Positions 33,145-43,802 are shown, counted from the stretch's first letter. The stretch: DNA of 64,000 bases from Acidimicrobiaceae bacterium (GCA_003132205.1 PKWY01000027.1:154340-218339); one strand, 5' to 3'. Notes: generated by a model from the letters alone, not told the origin. Translations and numbers: made by a program.

Positions 33145-34052
33145 GCGTCGACCTCAGCGCCAAGGTGGGCGAGGTGAGCTTGCGCTCGCTCGTGCTCACC
33201 GCAGCGGGCACCGCCGGCCATGGCGACGAGCTCGCGGGCTACGGGGACCTCGGTGAGCTCGGCGCGGTCGTGACGAAGTCTCTCGCGGCCTTCGCCTGGG
33301 AGGGTAACCCGCCACCACGGATCGCCGCATCGGGCGAGCACATGTTGAACGCGGTGGGCCTCTCGGGACCGGGGGTCGAGGCGTGGCGCGCTGGCTACCT
33401 GCCGGCGTTGCGGGCGCGCGGCGCGACGGTCGTTGGTTCGATCTGGGGCCGCACCGCCGCGGAGTTCGCCGAGGCCGCCGAAGCGATGCGCGGGGCCGAC
33501 GTCGTCGCTCTCGAAGTGAACGCGAGCTGTCCCAACCTCGAAGGCCGCTCGGCCATCTTCGCGCACTCCGTCGACGCGACCAGAGCGGTCGTCGAGGCGT
33601 CACGACGCGCCGATCTTCCGCTTTGGATCAAGTTGAGTCCGAACACCCCCGACCTCGTCGCCATCGCCGGAGCCGCCCTCGAAGCGGGGGCCGCCGCGCT
33701 GGTGCTCGTGAACACCGTGCTCGGCATGACGATCGACATCGAGCGGCGCCGTCCTTCGCTCGGCAACGGTGGCGGGGGAGTCAGCGGGCCGGGCATCCTT
33801 CCCATCGCCCTTCGCGCCGTCTACGAATGCCGTGAGGCGTTCCCGTCGGCGCCCATCGTGGGCGTCGGCGGCATCCAACGCGGCGAGGATGCGATAGCCA
33901 TGGTCATGGCCGGGGCCAACGCGATTGAAGTCGGGACCGCGACCTTCGCCAACCCCCGAGCCCCGTGGATCATCCAACGTGGCGTCGAGAAGTGGCTGCG
34001 CCGCCACGGCGTTAGCGCCATTAGTGAATTGATAGGAGTAGCCCATGGCTGA
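33141..34052 (+). CDS. pyrD: Dihydroorotate dehydrogenase, class 1B-like
   Basis: An FMN TIM-barrel protein of 303 residues. The catalytic loop [12 protein letters not shown] has Cys as base, which marks class 1; membrane-bound class 2 has Ser. [20 protein letters not shown] and [12 protein letters not shown] form the FMN site. It oxidises dihydroorotate to orotate. Class 1B enzymes normally pair with PyrK, which is not in this operon. GTG start at 33141 overlaps the carB stop. Confidence 0.92.
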   Translation: MSVDLSAKVGEVSLRSLVLTAAGTAGHGDELAGYGDLGELGAVVTKSLAAFAWEGNPPPRIAASGEHMLNAVGLSGPGVEAWRAGYLPALRARGATVVGSIWGRTAAEFAEAAEAMRGADVVALEVNASCPNLEGRSAIFAHSVDATRAVVEASRRADLPLWIKLSPNTPDLVAIAGAALEAGAAALVLVNTVLGMTIDIERRRPSLGNGGGGVSGPGILPIALRAVYECREAFPSAPIVGVGGIQRGEDAIAMVMAGANAIEVGTATFANPRAPWIIQRGVEKWLRRHGVSAISELIGVAHG

Positions 34053-34881
34053 TTCATTCGGCGAGCGACTGCAAGAGCGCATACGGGCTCTCGGGCCACT
34101 GTGCGTTGGCATCGATCCGAGCCGCCAGTTGCTCGAGTCGTGGGGGAGAACGGATTCGGTCGAAGGGCTGGAGTTCTTCTCGCTCGCGGTCCTGGAGGCG
34201 GTGACCGACACCGCCGCGGTCATCAAGCCCCAGGTCGCGTTCTTCGAGCGTTTCGGCTCGGCGGGGTTCCGGGTGCTCGAGCGTTTGATCGCGGATGCGC
34301 GTGACGCGCACGTGATGGTCATCGGTGACGCGAAGCGCGCTGACATCGGATCGACCAACGAAGGTTACGCCGAAGCGTGGCTGCACGACCGCTCCCCACT
34401 GTGCTGCGACGCCGTGACGGTGAATCCGTACCTGGGTTTCGCCGCCCTCGAGCCGCTGCTGAGTGCGGCGTCGGCGACCGGTCGGGGCGTCTTCGTGCTC
34501 TCGGCGACCTCGAACAGTGACGAACGGGCGATCCAGAGTGCTCGTACGAGTGAGAACGAGAGCGTCGAAGAGATGGTGCTGCGCACGGTCGCGGGCTTCA
34601 ACAAGCGCGACGACGGCCTGGGATCAGTGGGCATCGTGCTCGGCGCGACGCGCGACAAGCCCCGCTTTAACCTCGCCTCCTTGGGCGGTCCCTACCTCGT
34701 TCCGGGGGTCGGAATGCAGGGCGCAACCCCCGAAAACGTCGCTCGAATCTTCGATCGCTGCCCCCCGGGGACGGTGCTGGTGAGCGTGAGCAGGGCCATT
34801 CTCCAGGCCGGTCCTGAAAGGGCTGGGCTGCGCGACGCCGCCCAGCGCTGGCGCGACGATCTGAGCGGGGCACTTCTCTAG
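34045..34881 (+). CDS. pyrF: Orotidine 5'-phosphate decarboxylase, type 2
   Basis: A protein of 278 residues with the catalytic Lys-Asp array VIGDAKRADIGSTNEGYAEA, CVGIDPSRQLLESWG at the start and the phosphate-binding FLVPGVGMQGATPENV-like region near the end. Its size and DAKRADIGSTN motif are of the longer type 2 family found in actinobacteria. It makes UMP, the ligand of PyrR. The start overlaps the pyrD end by 8 bases; it is the last pyr gene. Confidence 0.95.
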   Translation: MADSFGERLQERIRALGPLCVGIDPSRQLLESWGRTDSVEGLEFFSLAVLEAVTDTAAVIKPQVAFFERFGSAGFRVLERLIADARDAHVMVIGDAKRADIGSTNEGYAEAWLHDRSPLCCDAVTVNPYLGFAALEPLLSAASATGRGVFVLSATSNSDERAIQSARTSENESVEEMVLRTVAGFNKRDDGLGSVGIVLGATRDKPRFNLASLGGPYLVPGVGMQGATPENVARIFDRCPPGTVLVSVSRAILQAGPERAGLRDAAQRWRDDLSGALL

Positions 34882-34903
34882 GGCAAAGTGGCCTGGACAG
34901 GAG

Positions 34904-34909
34904 TATTCT
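34904..34909 (+). promoter_or_regulatory. Putative leaderless -10 box of mihF (TATTCT)
   Basis: TATTCT followed by six bases and the GTG of mihF. It sits in the 34-base gap after pyrF, giving the mihF-gmk-rpoZ-coaBC run its own promoter. Confidence 0.45.
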
Positions 34910-34915
34910 GGCTTT

Positions 34916-35236
34916 GTGACCCCAACTCCTCCTTCTCTCTCGCACGAACAGCGGGTTGAGGCGTCGCGCCTCGCGGTAGCGAATCGTCGGCGTCGCGCGG
35001 AAGTGAAGCGTTTGGTCAAGACCGGCGAGCTCTCGCTCGAGGAGACATTCGATCTTGCCAAGCGCGAGGAATGCGTCGCGCAGATGCGCGCGTACGACCT
35101 CATCAGCGCGCTGCCCGCCATTGGCGAGGTCAAGGCCGGTCGCATCATGAAGAACGCGTCGATTGCTCAGACGCGTCGAATCCGAGGCCTGGGACCGAAG
35201 CAACGAGCCGAACTGTTCCGCGCCCTTGTCCGATAA
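34916..35236 (+). CDS. mihF: Integration host factor, actinobacterial type
   Basis: A protein of 106 residues, highly charged, with RRRAEVKRLVKTGELSLEE and the helix-two-turn-helix DNA-binding end ALPAIGEVKAGRIMKNASIAQTRRIRGLGPKQRAELF. This is the mycobacterial/streptomycete IHF (H2TH fold), unrelated to HU-type IHF. It bends and compacts DNA. It lies before gmk as in Mycobacterium, a strong actinobacterial marker. Confidence 0.95.
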   Translation: MTPTPPSLSHEQRVEASRLAVANRRRRAEVKRLVKTGELSLEETFDLAKREECVAQMRAYDLISALPAIGEVKAGRIMKNASIAQTRRIRGLGPKQRAELFRALVR

Positions 35237-35792
35237 ACCGATTGTCGCAGTCCTCATTGGTCCGGGCGGCGTGGGCAAGGGAACACTTGCCAAACGCCTT
35301 GTGGAGTCTGATGACCACCTGTGGCTGAGCCGCAGTTGGACGACGCGCCCGCGTCGGGCGAGCGAAAAAGGCACCGAGTACGTCTTCGTCGAACGTGAGA
35401 CGTTCCAGCGCGCGATTGACGACAACCAGTTCCTCGAGTGGGCGGAGTTCCACGGCAACCTTTACGGCACGCCGCTACCCACCGCGCCGGACGACTCCGA
35501 CGTGCTGCTCGAGATCGAGGTGCAGGGGGCCGAGCAGGTTCGTCGCGAGATACCGGACGCGGTGGTGTTCTTGATCCTTCCTCCGTCGATGCGTGACCTC
35601 GAAGAGCGCCTGCGCGCGAGGGGCGATCAGGACGAGCACGTGGCCCTGCGACTCTCAAGCGCCCCTCAGGAATTGGCCAAGGGCCATGATTTGGCCTCGT
35701 ATGTGGTCATAAACGACGATATCGAGAGGGCCACCGCGGAAATCCTCTCTATACTGGAAGAACTCCGCCGGCTTCGGCGCGACCCCTCGTAA
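35226..35792 (+). CDS. gmk: Guanylate kinase
   Basis: A P-loop kinase of 188 residues: VLIGPGGVGKGTLAKRL (Walker A; Gly replaces the usual Ser of GPSGVGKGT), RSWTTRPRRASEKGTEYVFV for GMP binding, and LEWAEFHGNLYGTP. It phosphorylates GMP to GDP. The start is taken as TTG at 35226, because this gives the usual short N-terminus and overlaps mihF by 11 bases. There is no strong ribosome site, so translation is probably coupled to mihF. Confidence 0.93.
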   Translation: MSDKPIVAVLIGPGGVGKGTLAKRLVESDDHLWLSRSWTTRPRRASEKGTEYVFVERETFQRAIDDNQFLEWAEFHGNLYGTPLPTAPDDSDVLLEIEVQGAEQVRREIPDAVVFLILPPSMRDLEERLRARGDQDEHVALRLSSAPQELAKGHDLASYVVINDDIERATAEILSILEELRRLRRDPS

Positions 35793-35800
35793 AAGGACTA

Positions 35801-36160
35801 ATGCCCATGGCCGATCGCCCAACCCTCGTTGACCCGCCCATCGAGACCTTGCTGCACAAGGTCGGTGACTCGAAGTTCACCCTCGTCGCCGTCACCGCCA
35901 TTCGCGCGCGAGAGATCAACGAGTACTACAACGGACTGGGCTCGGGTCACGGCGCCTTGATCCCGCCGCAGGTGACGTCGCTCTCCAACAAGTCGCTGTC
36001 GCTCGCCATGGAAGAGCTCTACCAGGGCAAGCTTGAGTTCCACCGTCCGACTGCTGAAGAACTTGAAGCAGAGCGACTCCAGGCGCAGGCTTTGGAGCAG
36101 GCCCGCCAGGACGCCAACAGCGACCTGGACGCCTTCACCGATGCCCTCCGCGACGCCTAA
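35801..36160 (+). CDS. rpoZ: RNA polymerase omega subunit
   Basis: A protein of 119 residues with KVGDSKFTLVAVTAIRAREIN and a following NKSLSLAMEELYQGKLEF helix, the omega core that chaperones beta'. The C-terminal 35 residues form a charged, Glu/Gln-rich helix. AAAAGGA lies at good distance from the ATG. It lies between gmk and coaBC, the standard order. Its end overlaps coaBC by 20 bases. Confidence 0.92.
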   Translation: MPMADRPTLVDPPIETLLHKVGDSKFTLVAVTAIRAREINEYYNGLGSGHGALIPPQVTSLSNKSLSLAMEELYQGKLEFHRPTAEELEAERLQAQALEQARQDANSDLDAFTDALRDA

Positions 36161-37369
36161 GTCGTCGTCACCTCGCATTGTCCTAGGAGTTGCCGGCGGC
36201 ATCGCCGCCTACAAGTCCGTTGATCTGCTGCGTCGCCTTCGCGAAGCTGGTTTTCACGTAGCGCCGGTGCTCACTCCAGACGCGACCCGTTTCGTGGGAG
36301 CAGTCACGTTTTCCGCGCTCGCGAGCGAGCCGGCGCGCACGACCCTCTACGGCGACCCGACGACGCCCATTCCGCACACCTACCTCGGCCAGAGCGCGGA
36401 CCTCATCGTCGTGGCGCCCGCGACGGCTCACCTCATCGCGAGGTACGCCATGGGCCTCGCCGACGATCTACTCACCGCCACCCTGCTGGCTTCGCGCGCC
36501 CCCGTGCTGCTCTGTCCCGCGATGCACACTGAGATGTGGGAGCAGCCCTCGGTGCAGGAGAACCTCGCGACCCTTCGCCGCAGGGGGGTTCTCGTCATGG
36601 AGCCGGCGACGGGTGTCCTGGCTGGAGGTGACGTGGGAGCCGGGCGAATGCGCGAACCCGAGGAGATTCTCGATCTCGTCGAGCACATCGTTCGTGGTTA
36701 CCGTGGTCCGCTCAGCGGGAAACGAATCCTCATAACCGCCGGCGGAACCCGCGAGGCGATCGATCCGGTGCGTGTGCTTTCCAACCGTTCGTCAGGTCGC
36801 CAGGGCTACGCCCTCGCCGAGGTGGCCCACCGCCTCGGCGCCAAGGTCACGCTCATTTCGACCGTCGCGCTGCCGCTCGCCCTCGACGTCGTACGCGACG
36901 TCGAGGAGGTGGCGGTGCAGAGCGCCGCTCAGATGCACGAGGCCGTCATGTCGAGGCTCGAAGAGAACGACGCGGTCATCATGGCCGCCGCGGTATCCGA
37001 CTTCACGGTGAAGCCCTCATCGAAGAAGTTGAAGAAGGACACGGGGCTACCCGAACTCGTCTTCGAGCCGACGAGCGACATCGTGCTCGACCTCGTCGCG
37101 AATCGTTCCAAGAGTCAGGTCATCGTCGGTTTCGCCGCTGAGACGAACGACGTGAACGACAACGCGCTCGCCAAGCTTCGCAAGAAGAATGTCGATTTGC
37201 TCGTCGTGAACGACGTCGGCGCCCCGGGCGTTGGATTCGAGCACGAAACGAATGAGGTGACGCTGCTCGACCGCCGCGAATCGAGCGAGACCATCTCCTT
37301 GCGTTCGAAAGAAGCCATCTCGTACGAGATCTTGACTAGGGTGGCTTCATTGTTAACTCAAGGAGCCTC

Positions 37370-37373
<4 letters not shown>
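36141..37373 (+). CDS. coaBC: Phosphopantothenoylcysteine decarboxylase / synthetase
   Basis: A fused enzyme of 410 residues. The N-terminal flavoprotein CoaC half starts [20 protein letters not shown] and has the active-site His region [16 protein letters not shown]. The CoaB half has [31 protein letters not shown] and the CTP-site FAAETNDV plus [20 protein letters not shown]. It makes 4'-phosphopantetheine for CoA. The ATG at 36141 lies inside the end of rpoZ; the stop overlaps metK. Confidence 0.95.
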
Positions 37374-38566
<1,193 letters not shown>

Positions 38567-38568
38567 GC

Positions 38569-40281
38569 GTGACCGCCTTGCGTGCGGTTCGCGTCATCAC
38601 CGAGGTTGCCGCGGTCGACCGCCCGTTCGACTACGCGCTTACCGAGGCGACCAGCCACTGCGCGATCGGTGACCGGGTTCGAATCGACTTCAACAACCGC
38701 TCAGTGCGCGGCTGGGTCATCGACGAGGTCGAGCCCGACCGCGAGCTCAAGCCCCTCACCAAGTGGCTCGGCTACGGTCCGCCCCCGTCGTTGCTCGAAC
38801 TGCTGCGCTGGGCGAGCGTGCGGTGGTACAGCCCGCTCTCCAGGTTTCTGATCTCCTCGTCGCCCAAGCGACTCGTCACGGTTCTGCCCGACGCGCCGCC
38901 GTCGACGGCCCTGAGCGGCGTGGTCATGATGAGCGCGCTCACGCTTGGGCCCGGCGTGATCCAGAGCGCGCCGACCACCGATCCGCTGCCCTTGATCCTC
39001 GGGGCGTACGAGATCTCGCGCCATCGACCGGGGTCGCTGCTCATCCTCGTGCCGACCGAAGCGTGGGCGAGTCGCCTGCGTGGGCGTCTTGAGCAGCGAG
39101 GATGCGCGGTGGCGTCGCGAGAGGCCGAGTGGGATCGCATGCGCGCCGGCTGGCCCGTCGTCGTCGGTTCTCGCGGCACGGCGTTGGCGCCGGTACCCGT
39201 GGTCGCGGGTGCGGTGATTATCGACGCGGACGACGAGGCCTACCGCTCCGAAGCGACGCCGACGTGGGACGCGCTGAGCATGCTGCGCGAGCGCTGCCGA
39301 CGCGAGGGCGCGCCACTGTGGGCGACGTCCATGATCCCCTCGCCGGTGTTGCTCGGTGACGCAGGGTTTGCGAAAGTTCCCGACGTGGCGCAAGGATGGC
39401 CGCGGGTCCAGGTGATTGATCGGCGAAACAGTGACCCGCGCGATGGCGTCTTGTCGCGCGACGCCCTCGACGCGGCCCATCGCGCGCTCAAGGGCGATGA
39501 TGCGGTCGCAGTGGTTGTTGTCCTGCAGCGCTTGGGGACGGGCCGTCTCTTCGCCTGTCGGAAGTGCGGGGAGCTGGCACGCTGCGCCCAATGCGGGCAA
39601 GGCGAGGAGGAAGTCGATTCGCAGTTGGCGTGCCGCGACCGGCACGAGCTGCGCGCCAATTTCTGTCGGTCCTGCGGTGCCACGAACTTGAAGCGCGTGC
39701 GTGCGGGTGTCACGACGCTGGCTCGCGACGTCGCGGCCCAACTCTCCCAAGCGGTCACCGAGATCACCGCGGCGGGAGACGACGCCATGCCCCTCGCCCG
39801 CGTCGTGGTCGGCACCGAAGCCGTATGGCAACGGGTCCGCCGATGCGGCGTGGTTATCTTCGTGGACTTCGATCAGTATCTCCTGGCTCCGCGCGAATCA
39901 GCGAGGCGCAGCGCCATCACCGCGGTCGGAAAGGCCGGGCGCCTGGTCGGATCGCGGCGCGAGGGTCGCGGGGAGGTGGTGATGCAGACCCGCCGCGGCG
40001 ACGATCCGGTGGTTCGTGGCTTGGAGCATGGCGAGTTCGACGCGCTCATCGACGACGACGTCACGACCGCGAAGCTTCTGGCGCTGCCCCCTTACGGGGC
40101 CGTCGCCAACGTCTCCGGCGAGGCCGCGGCTGACTTCGTCTCGCTGCTGGGGGCCGCGCCGGTCTCAGTGCACGAGGTCGCCAACGGTTTCGTCGTTCGT
40201 GCAAGAGACGTGGACACCCTCGCGACGGCGCTTCGATCAGTGGCGCGCCCCGCCGGCAGGGTCCGCGTGGCGGTCGAGTGA
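38569..40281 (+). CDS. priA: PriA-like primosomal protein N' without helicase motifs
   Basis: A protein of 570 residues. The N-terminal DNA-binding domain starts VRVITEVAAVDRPFDYALTE and has RVRIDFNNRSVRGWVID. The zinc cluster is clear (CRKCGELARCAQCGQG and CRSCGAT). Where PriA should have Walker A it reads APTTDPLPLI, and the DEEH box reads IIDADDEAYRS, so ATPase activity is not expected. This degenerate state is known for actinobacterial PriA. It probably acts in replication restart by DNA or protein binding. GTG start 2 bases after metK. Confidence 0.88.
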   Translation: MTALRAVRVITEVAAVDRPFDYALTEATSHCAIGDRVRIDFNNRSVRGWVIDEVEPDRELKPLTKWLGYGPPPSLLELLRWASVRWYSPLSRFLISSSPKRLVTVLPDAPPSTALSGVVMMSALTLGPGVIQSAPTTDPLPLILGAYEISRHRPGSLLILVPTEAWASRLRGRLEQRGCAVASREAEWDRMRAGWPVVVGSRGTALAPVPVVAGAVIIDADDEAYRSEATPTWDALSMLRERCRREGAPLWATSMIPSPVLLGDAGFAKVPDVAQGWPRVQVIDRRNSDPRDGVLSRDALDAAHRALKGDDAVAVVVVLQRLGTGRLFACRKCGELARCAQCGQGEEEVDSQLACRDRHELRANFCRSCGATNLKRVRAGVTTLARDVAAQLSQAVTEITAAGDDAMPLARVVVGTEAVWQRVRRCGVVIFVDFDQYLLAPRESARRSAITAVGKAGRLVGSRREGRGEVVMQTRRGDDPVVRGLEHGEFDALIDDDVTTAKLLALPPYGAVANVSGEAAADFVSLLGAAPVSVHEVANGFVVRARDVDTLATALRSVARPAGRVRVAVE

Positions 40282-40405
40282 TTGTTCCCACGTCAACGTG
40301 ATTTTCGACCCATGGAAGTGACAAAAGTCCCCACCCGAACGCGAGAGTTTCTCATTCTTCTTGCTTACATTCAAATCATCGGTTGGATTTGATCAAGGAG
40401 AAGTC

Positions 40406-40621
40406 ATGTCAGGAATGTCTCTGTTTCTAGGGTTTGTGCCCTGCGTAGCGATCTATGTGTTCATCGGGTTCTTCATGGAGGGCTTCCACAAGATGGAACA
40501 AGACAAGCTCGCTCGCGAAGCCGCGGAAGATCGTACGGCGAGTGGCGCCATGGTCGGATCCGCCCAGGACTACCTCACTACGGTCGAAGTGTTGGTCGAG
40601 TTCTCTGAATCGTGGGCGTGA
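40406..40621 (+). CDS. Small single-span membrane protein, 71 aa
   Basis: A protein of 71 residues starting at an ATG behind AAGGAGAAG. A hydrophobic span (LFLGFVPCVAIYVFIGFFM) is followed by a charged helix (KMEQDKLAREAAEDRT). No family recognised. The 124-base gap before it has no other gene and must hold its promoter, so it appears to be transcribed on its own between priA and def. Confidence 0.6.
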   Translation: MSGMSLFLGFVPCVAIYVFIGFFMEGFHKMEQDKLAREAAEDRTASGAMVGSAQDYLTTVEVLVEFSESWA

Positions 40622-40681
40622 AGCTCGCAGTCTGATGGTCGCCTTGCGGCGCGGCACGCTACCGCTGAGAGAAGCGGACGG

Positions 40682-40687
40682 TAACGT
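40682..40687 (+). promoter_or_regulatory. Putative leaderless -10 box of def (TAACGT)
   Basis: TAACGT, six bases, then the GTG of def: the recurring leaderless geometry. Confidence 0.4.
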
Positions 40688-40693
40688 GGTGCA

Positions 40694-41227
40694 GTGAGCA
40701 TATTGCCAATTCGCACGTACGGCGACCCGGTCTTGAATACGGTGACGACCGAGATCGAGAACATCGACGGTCGTGTCGCGGCACTCGCCGAAACCATGAT
40801 CGAGACGATGTACGCGGCTCCGGGCGTCGGGCTTGCCGCAAACCAGATAGGCGTGCAGAAGCGCCTCTTCGTGTACGACAAGGGCGAGGGGCCCGTTGTC
40901 GTGGTCAACCCCGTCATCGTGGAATCCGAGGGGGAGTGGACCTACGAGGAGGGGTGCCTGTCGGTGCCGGGTCTCAGCTGGGAGATCACGCGGCCCAACG
41001 CAATCCATCTAATCGGATACGACCTGGACGGCAACGAGATCAGCGTCGAGACCGACGAATTCGAAGGTCGGATCTTCCAGCACGAGATGGATCACCTCGA
41101 CGGGGTGCTGATCATCGAGCGACTCGACGATGACCAGCGCAAGGAGGCGAAGAAGCTACTTCGCGAGCTCCGTCTCCAGATCGTCAAGAACGACTCTGAC
41201 GGGCTCAATCTCCTTCCTGGCGAATAG
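40694..41227 (+). CDS. def: Peptide deformylase
   Basis: A metalloprotease of 177 residues with the three family motifs: GVGLAANQIG, EEGCLSVPG (Cys metal ligand) and QHEMDHLDG (two His ligands and catalytic Glu). It removes the formyl group from nascent proteins. The fmt gene, whose product adds that group to initiator tRNA, starts right after the stop. Confidence 0.96.
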   Translation: MSILPIRTYGDPVLNTVTTEIENIDGRVAALAETMIETMYAAPGVGLAANQIGVQKRLFVYDKGEGPVVVVNPVIVESEGEWTYEEGCLSVPGLSWEITRPNAIHLIGYDLDGNEISVETDEFEGRIFQHEMDHLDGVLIIERLDDDQRKEAKKLLRELRLQIVKNDSDGLNLLPGE

Positions 41228-42100
41228 ATGCGTCTCGCGTTTCTCGGCACGCCAGAAGCGGCGCTGCCATCGCTGCGCGCTCTGGTCGGCGCGGGCCACG
41301 ACGTGGCGATAGTCATCACGCGCCCGGACCGGCGCCGTGGCCGTGGTAGCGAACTTTCGCCCAGCCCGGTGAAGGCGGAAGCCCTTTCGCTGGGCCTGAG
41401 GGTCGGGCATCGATTGGCCGATCTCGACGCCATGGATATTGAACGAGGGATCGTGGTCGCGTACGGAGCGATGATCCCGGCGGTAGTGCTCGATCGGATC
41501 CCGATGCTCAATGTTCACTTCTCGCTCTTGCCGCGCTGGCGCGGCGCGGCACCCGTGGAGCGGGCCATTCTCGCCGGTGATGAGGAGACCGGCGTAGGCA
41601 TCATGTCGTTGGAGGTCACTCTCGATACCGGCCCCCTGCACGCCGAACGGCGAACCCGGGTCGATCTGAAGACCGCGGCGCAACTCACCGAGGAGCTGGC
41701 GCGTCTCGGTGCCGAGGCCCTCGTCGAGGTGCTGGCGAGCAGGGAGCTCCTGGAACACCCGATGCCGCAGGTCGGTGAGGCGACCTACGCGGAGAAGCTC
41801 ACCAAGGAGACGTTTCATCTCGAACCCCGGATGCCGTCGGTGCTTCTGGAGCGAACGGTTCGCCTCGGGCGGGCGTTCACCTTCGTCAACGGTCGCCGCC
41901 TCAAGGTTCTCGAAGGCCATCTCAATCCGACGCGAGCGGGTCCGGGCGCGCTCACGGAAGTCGAAGGCGAGATCGCCCTCGCCGCGAACGATGGAGCGTT
42001 GGTGCTCGAGATGGTGCAACCCGAAGGCTCGCGACCAATGCCCGCCAAGGCGTGGTGGGACGGAGCGCGCCTGGACTTGGCGCAAGGCGGCTGGGCCTAA
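41228..42100 (+). CDS. fmt: Methionyl-tRNA formyltransferase
   Basis: A protein of 290 residues with AFLGTPEAALPSLRAL, the formyl-folate site LNVHFSLLPRWRGAAPVERAI, and LDTGPLHAE. The C-terminal OB-fold domain is a little short. It formylates Met-tRNA-fMet. It follows def with no gap, so the two are made together. Confidence 0.95.
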   Translation: MRLAFLGTPEAALPSLRALVGAGHDVAIVITRPDRRRGRGSELSPSPVKAEALSLGLRVGHRLADLDAMDIERGIVVAYGAMIPAVVLDRIPMLNVHFSLLPRWRGAAPVERAILAGDEETGVGIMSLEVTLDTGPLHAERRTRVDLKTAAQLTEELARLGAEALVEVLASRELLEHPMPQVGEATYAEKLTKETFHLEPRMPSVLLERTVRLGRAFTFVNGRRLKVLEGHLNPTRAGPGALTEVEGEIALAANDGALVLEMVQPEGSRPMPAKAWWDGARLDLAQGGWA

Positions 42101-42117
42101 ATCACTTTGGCAAGGCC

Positions 42118-42123
42118 TAGGCT
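42118..42123 (+). promoter_or_regulatory. Putative leaderless -10 box of rpe (TAGGCT)
   Basis: TAGGCT, six bases, then the GTG of rpe. The 29-base gap after fmt is too short for an FMN riboswitch ahead of the rpe-rib unit. Confidence 0.4.
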
Positions 42124-42129
42124 GAGTTC

Positions 42130-42819
42130 GTGACGTTAACTGATGCCGGTCCCACTGGCGCATTGCGAATAGCCCCTTCAATTCTCGCCGCCGACTTCGG
42201 CGCGCTCGCGAACTCGGTGCGAGAGATCGACTCGGAGACCGACTGGCTGCACGTCGACGTCATGGACGGGCACTTCGTGCCGAATGTCTCGATTGGTCCT
42301 CCGGTCGTCGAGTCGCTGCGTCGCTACAGTTCGCGGTTCTTCGACTGCCACCTCATGATGACCGATCCCGGTCGCTACCTCGAGGCCTTCAAGAAGGCGG
42401 GCGCCGACGGCTGCACCGTCCACGTTGAAGTGGGCGGGACGGCGTCATTGATCAACGACGCGCGGTCGCTCGGTCTGCGGGTGGGGATCGCGGCGAACCC
42501 GGACACCTCGTTTGAGCGAGTGGCACCGTTCCTCGGTGACATCGACCTGCTCTTGCTGATGACCGTGTTCCCGGGTTTTGGCGGTCAGTCGTTCATGGGT
42601 GATGTCATGACCAAGGTCACCGAGGCCCGTCGAGAGATCGACGCGAATCAACTCGACGTCGACATCGAGGTGGACGGGGGCATCGACGTCGTCACGGCGC
42701 CCGTCGCGGTGGGTGCCGGAGCGAACGTGCTTGTCGCGGGATCGGCGATTTTTGGTCGTCCCGCGCCGCTCGAAGCCGCCCACGCCCTCCGTGAATCTGC
42801 AAGGTCCGCCCAGCGATGA
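42130..42819 (+). CDS. rpe: Ribulose-phosphate 3-epimerase
   Basis: A TIM-barrel protein of 229 residues with IAPSILAADFGAL, the metal-site WLHVDVMDGHFVPNVS, HLMMTDP, MTVFPGFGGQSF and EVDGGI. It interconverts ribulose-5-phosphate and xylulose-5-phosphate. Ribulose-5-phosphate is also the substrate of the RibB half of RibBA, encoded two genes downstream, which may explain the linkage. Confidence 0.95.
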   Translation: MTLTDAGPTGALRIAPSILAADFGALANSVREIDSETDWLHVDVMDGHFVPNVSIGPPVVESLRRYSSRFFDCHLMMTDPGRYLEAFKKAGADGCTVHVEVGGTASLINDARSLGLRVGIAANPDTSFERVAPFLGDIDLLLLMTVFPGFGGQSFMGDVMTKVTEARREIDANQLDVDIEVDGGIDVVTAPVAVGAGANVLVAGSAIFGRPAPLEAAHALRESARSAQR

Positions 42820-43802
42820 AGTTCGCCCCCTCCGAAATGATGCTCATAGCAATCGCCGCGGGCGAGAAGGCACGCCTTCACGCTCCTCCCAATCCATGGG
42901 TCGGCGCCCTCGTGGTGAACGATCAAGGTGTCGTGGTCGGCGAGGGGCACACCCAGGCACCTGGGGAATCGCACGCCGAGATCGTGGCGTTGCGTCGCGC
43001 GGGGGAGAAGGCTCGGGGCGCGACGTTGGTGGTGACCCTCGAACCTTGTTGCCACGTCGGGCGGACCGGTCCTTGCGTTGATGTCATCGTCGAAGCGGGC
43101 GTGGCGCGCGTGATCATCGGGACACTCGATCCCGACTCTCGCGTATCGGGACGCGGCGTCGAGCTCTTGAAGGCTTCGGGAATCGACGTCGAGGTCGGCA
43201 TCGAAGAGGACCTGGTTCGCGCCCAACTTGCTCCCTACCTCTGGCACCGCATCACGGGGCGTCCCTTCGTCGTCCTGAAGGTGGCTTCGACCCTTGACGG
43301 AGTCGTCGCCATGTCCGATGGTACGAGCAAGTGGATCACGGGCGAGGACGCCCGTCGCGACAGCCACGTGCTTCGAGCGAACAGCCAAGCCATCTTGGTG
43401 GGGGCGGGCACGGTGAGGACCGACGACCCGGCTCTCACGGCGCGCCTCGACGACATCATCGTCGAACCGTTGCGCGTGGTGTTGGGCGAAGTCGCAGAGA
43501 CCGCGAGGGTCCGTCCGTGTCTGGAGCGAAGCGGGGACCTCGGGCTTATCCTTGACGAACTCGGAGAGCTCGACGTTCTGCAACTGCTCGTCGAAGGTGG
43601 CCCGACGACGGCCAGCGAGTTTCTGGAACAGGGTCTGGTGAATCATGTGGTCTGGTACCTGGCGCCGGCGTTCGCTGGCGCTACGGGAACGGCGGGCGCA
43701 TTGAAGGCCCTGTCTACACCGACGATCAGCGCCCTTCGCCGAGGTCGGGTCGTCGGGGTGCAACGAATCGGCGAAGATATAAGGGTGGACGTGGAGGTCT
43801 GA
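42816..43802 (+). CDS. ribD: Riboflavin biosynthesis deaminase / reductase
   Basis: A bifunctional protein of 328 residues. The N-terminal deaminase has the zinc site SHAEIVALRRAG and TLEPCCHVGRTGPC. The C-terminal reductase has VLKVASTLDGVVAMSDGTSK, WITGEDARRDSHVLR and VGAGTVRTDDP. It performs two middle steps of riboflavin synthesis. ATGA overlap with rpe. The usual next gene, ribE for riboflavin synthase, is missing. Confidence 0.95.
   Translation: MKFAPSEMMLIAIAAGEKARLHAPPNPWVGALVVNDQGVVVGEGHTQAPGESHAEIVALRRAGEKARGATLVVTLEPCCHVGRTGPCVDVIVEAGVARVIIGTLDPDSRVSGRGVELLKASGIDVEVGIEEDLVRAQLAPYLWHRITGRPFVVLKVASTLDGVVAMSDGTSKWITGEDARRDSHVLRANSQAILVGAGTVRTDDPALTARLDDIIVEPLRVVLGEVAETARVRPCLERSGDLGLILDELGELDVLQLLVEGGPTTASEFLEQGLVNHVVWYLAPAFAGATGTAGALKALSTPTISALRRGRVVGVQRIGEDIRVDVEV

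Noticed and set aside
42101-42129. FMN riboswitch before the rpe-rib genes
   Set aside because: The gap is only 29 bases and ribD overlaps rpe; no space for an aptamer.
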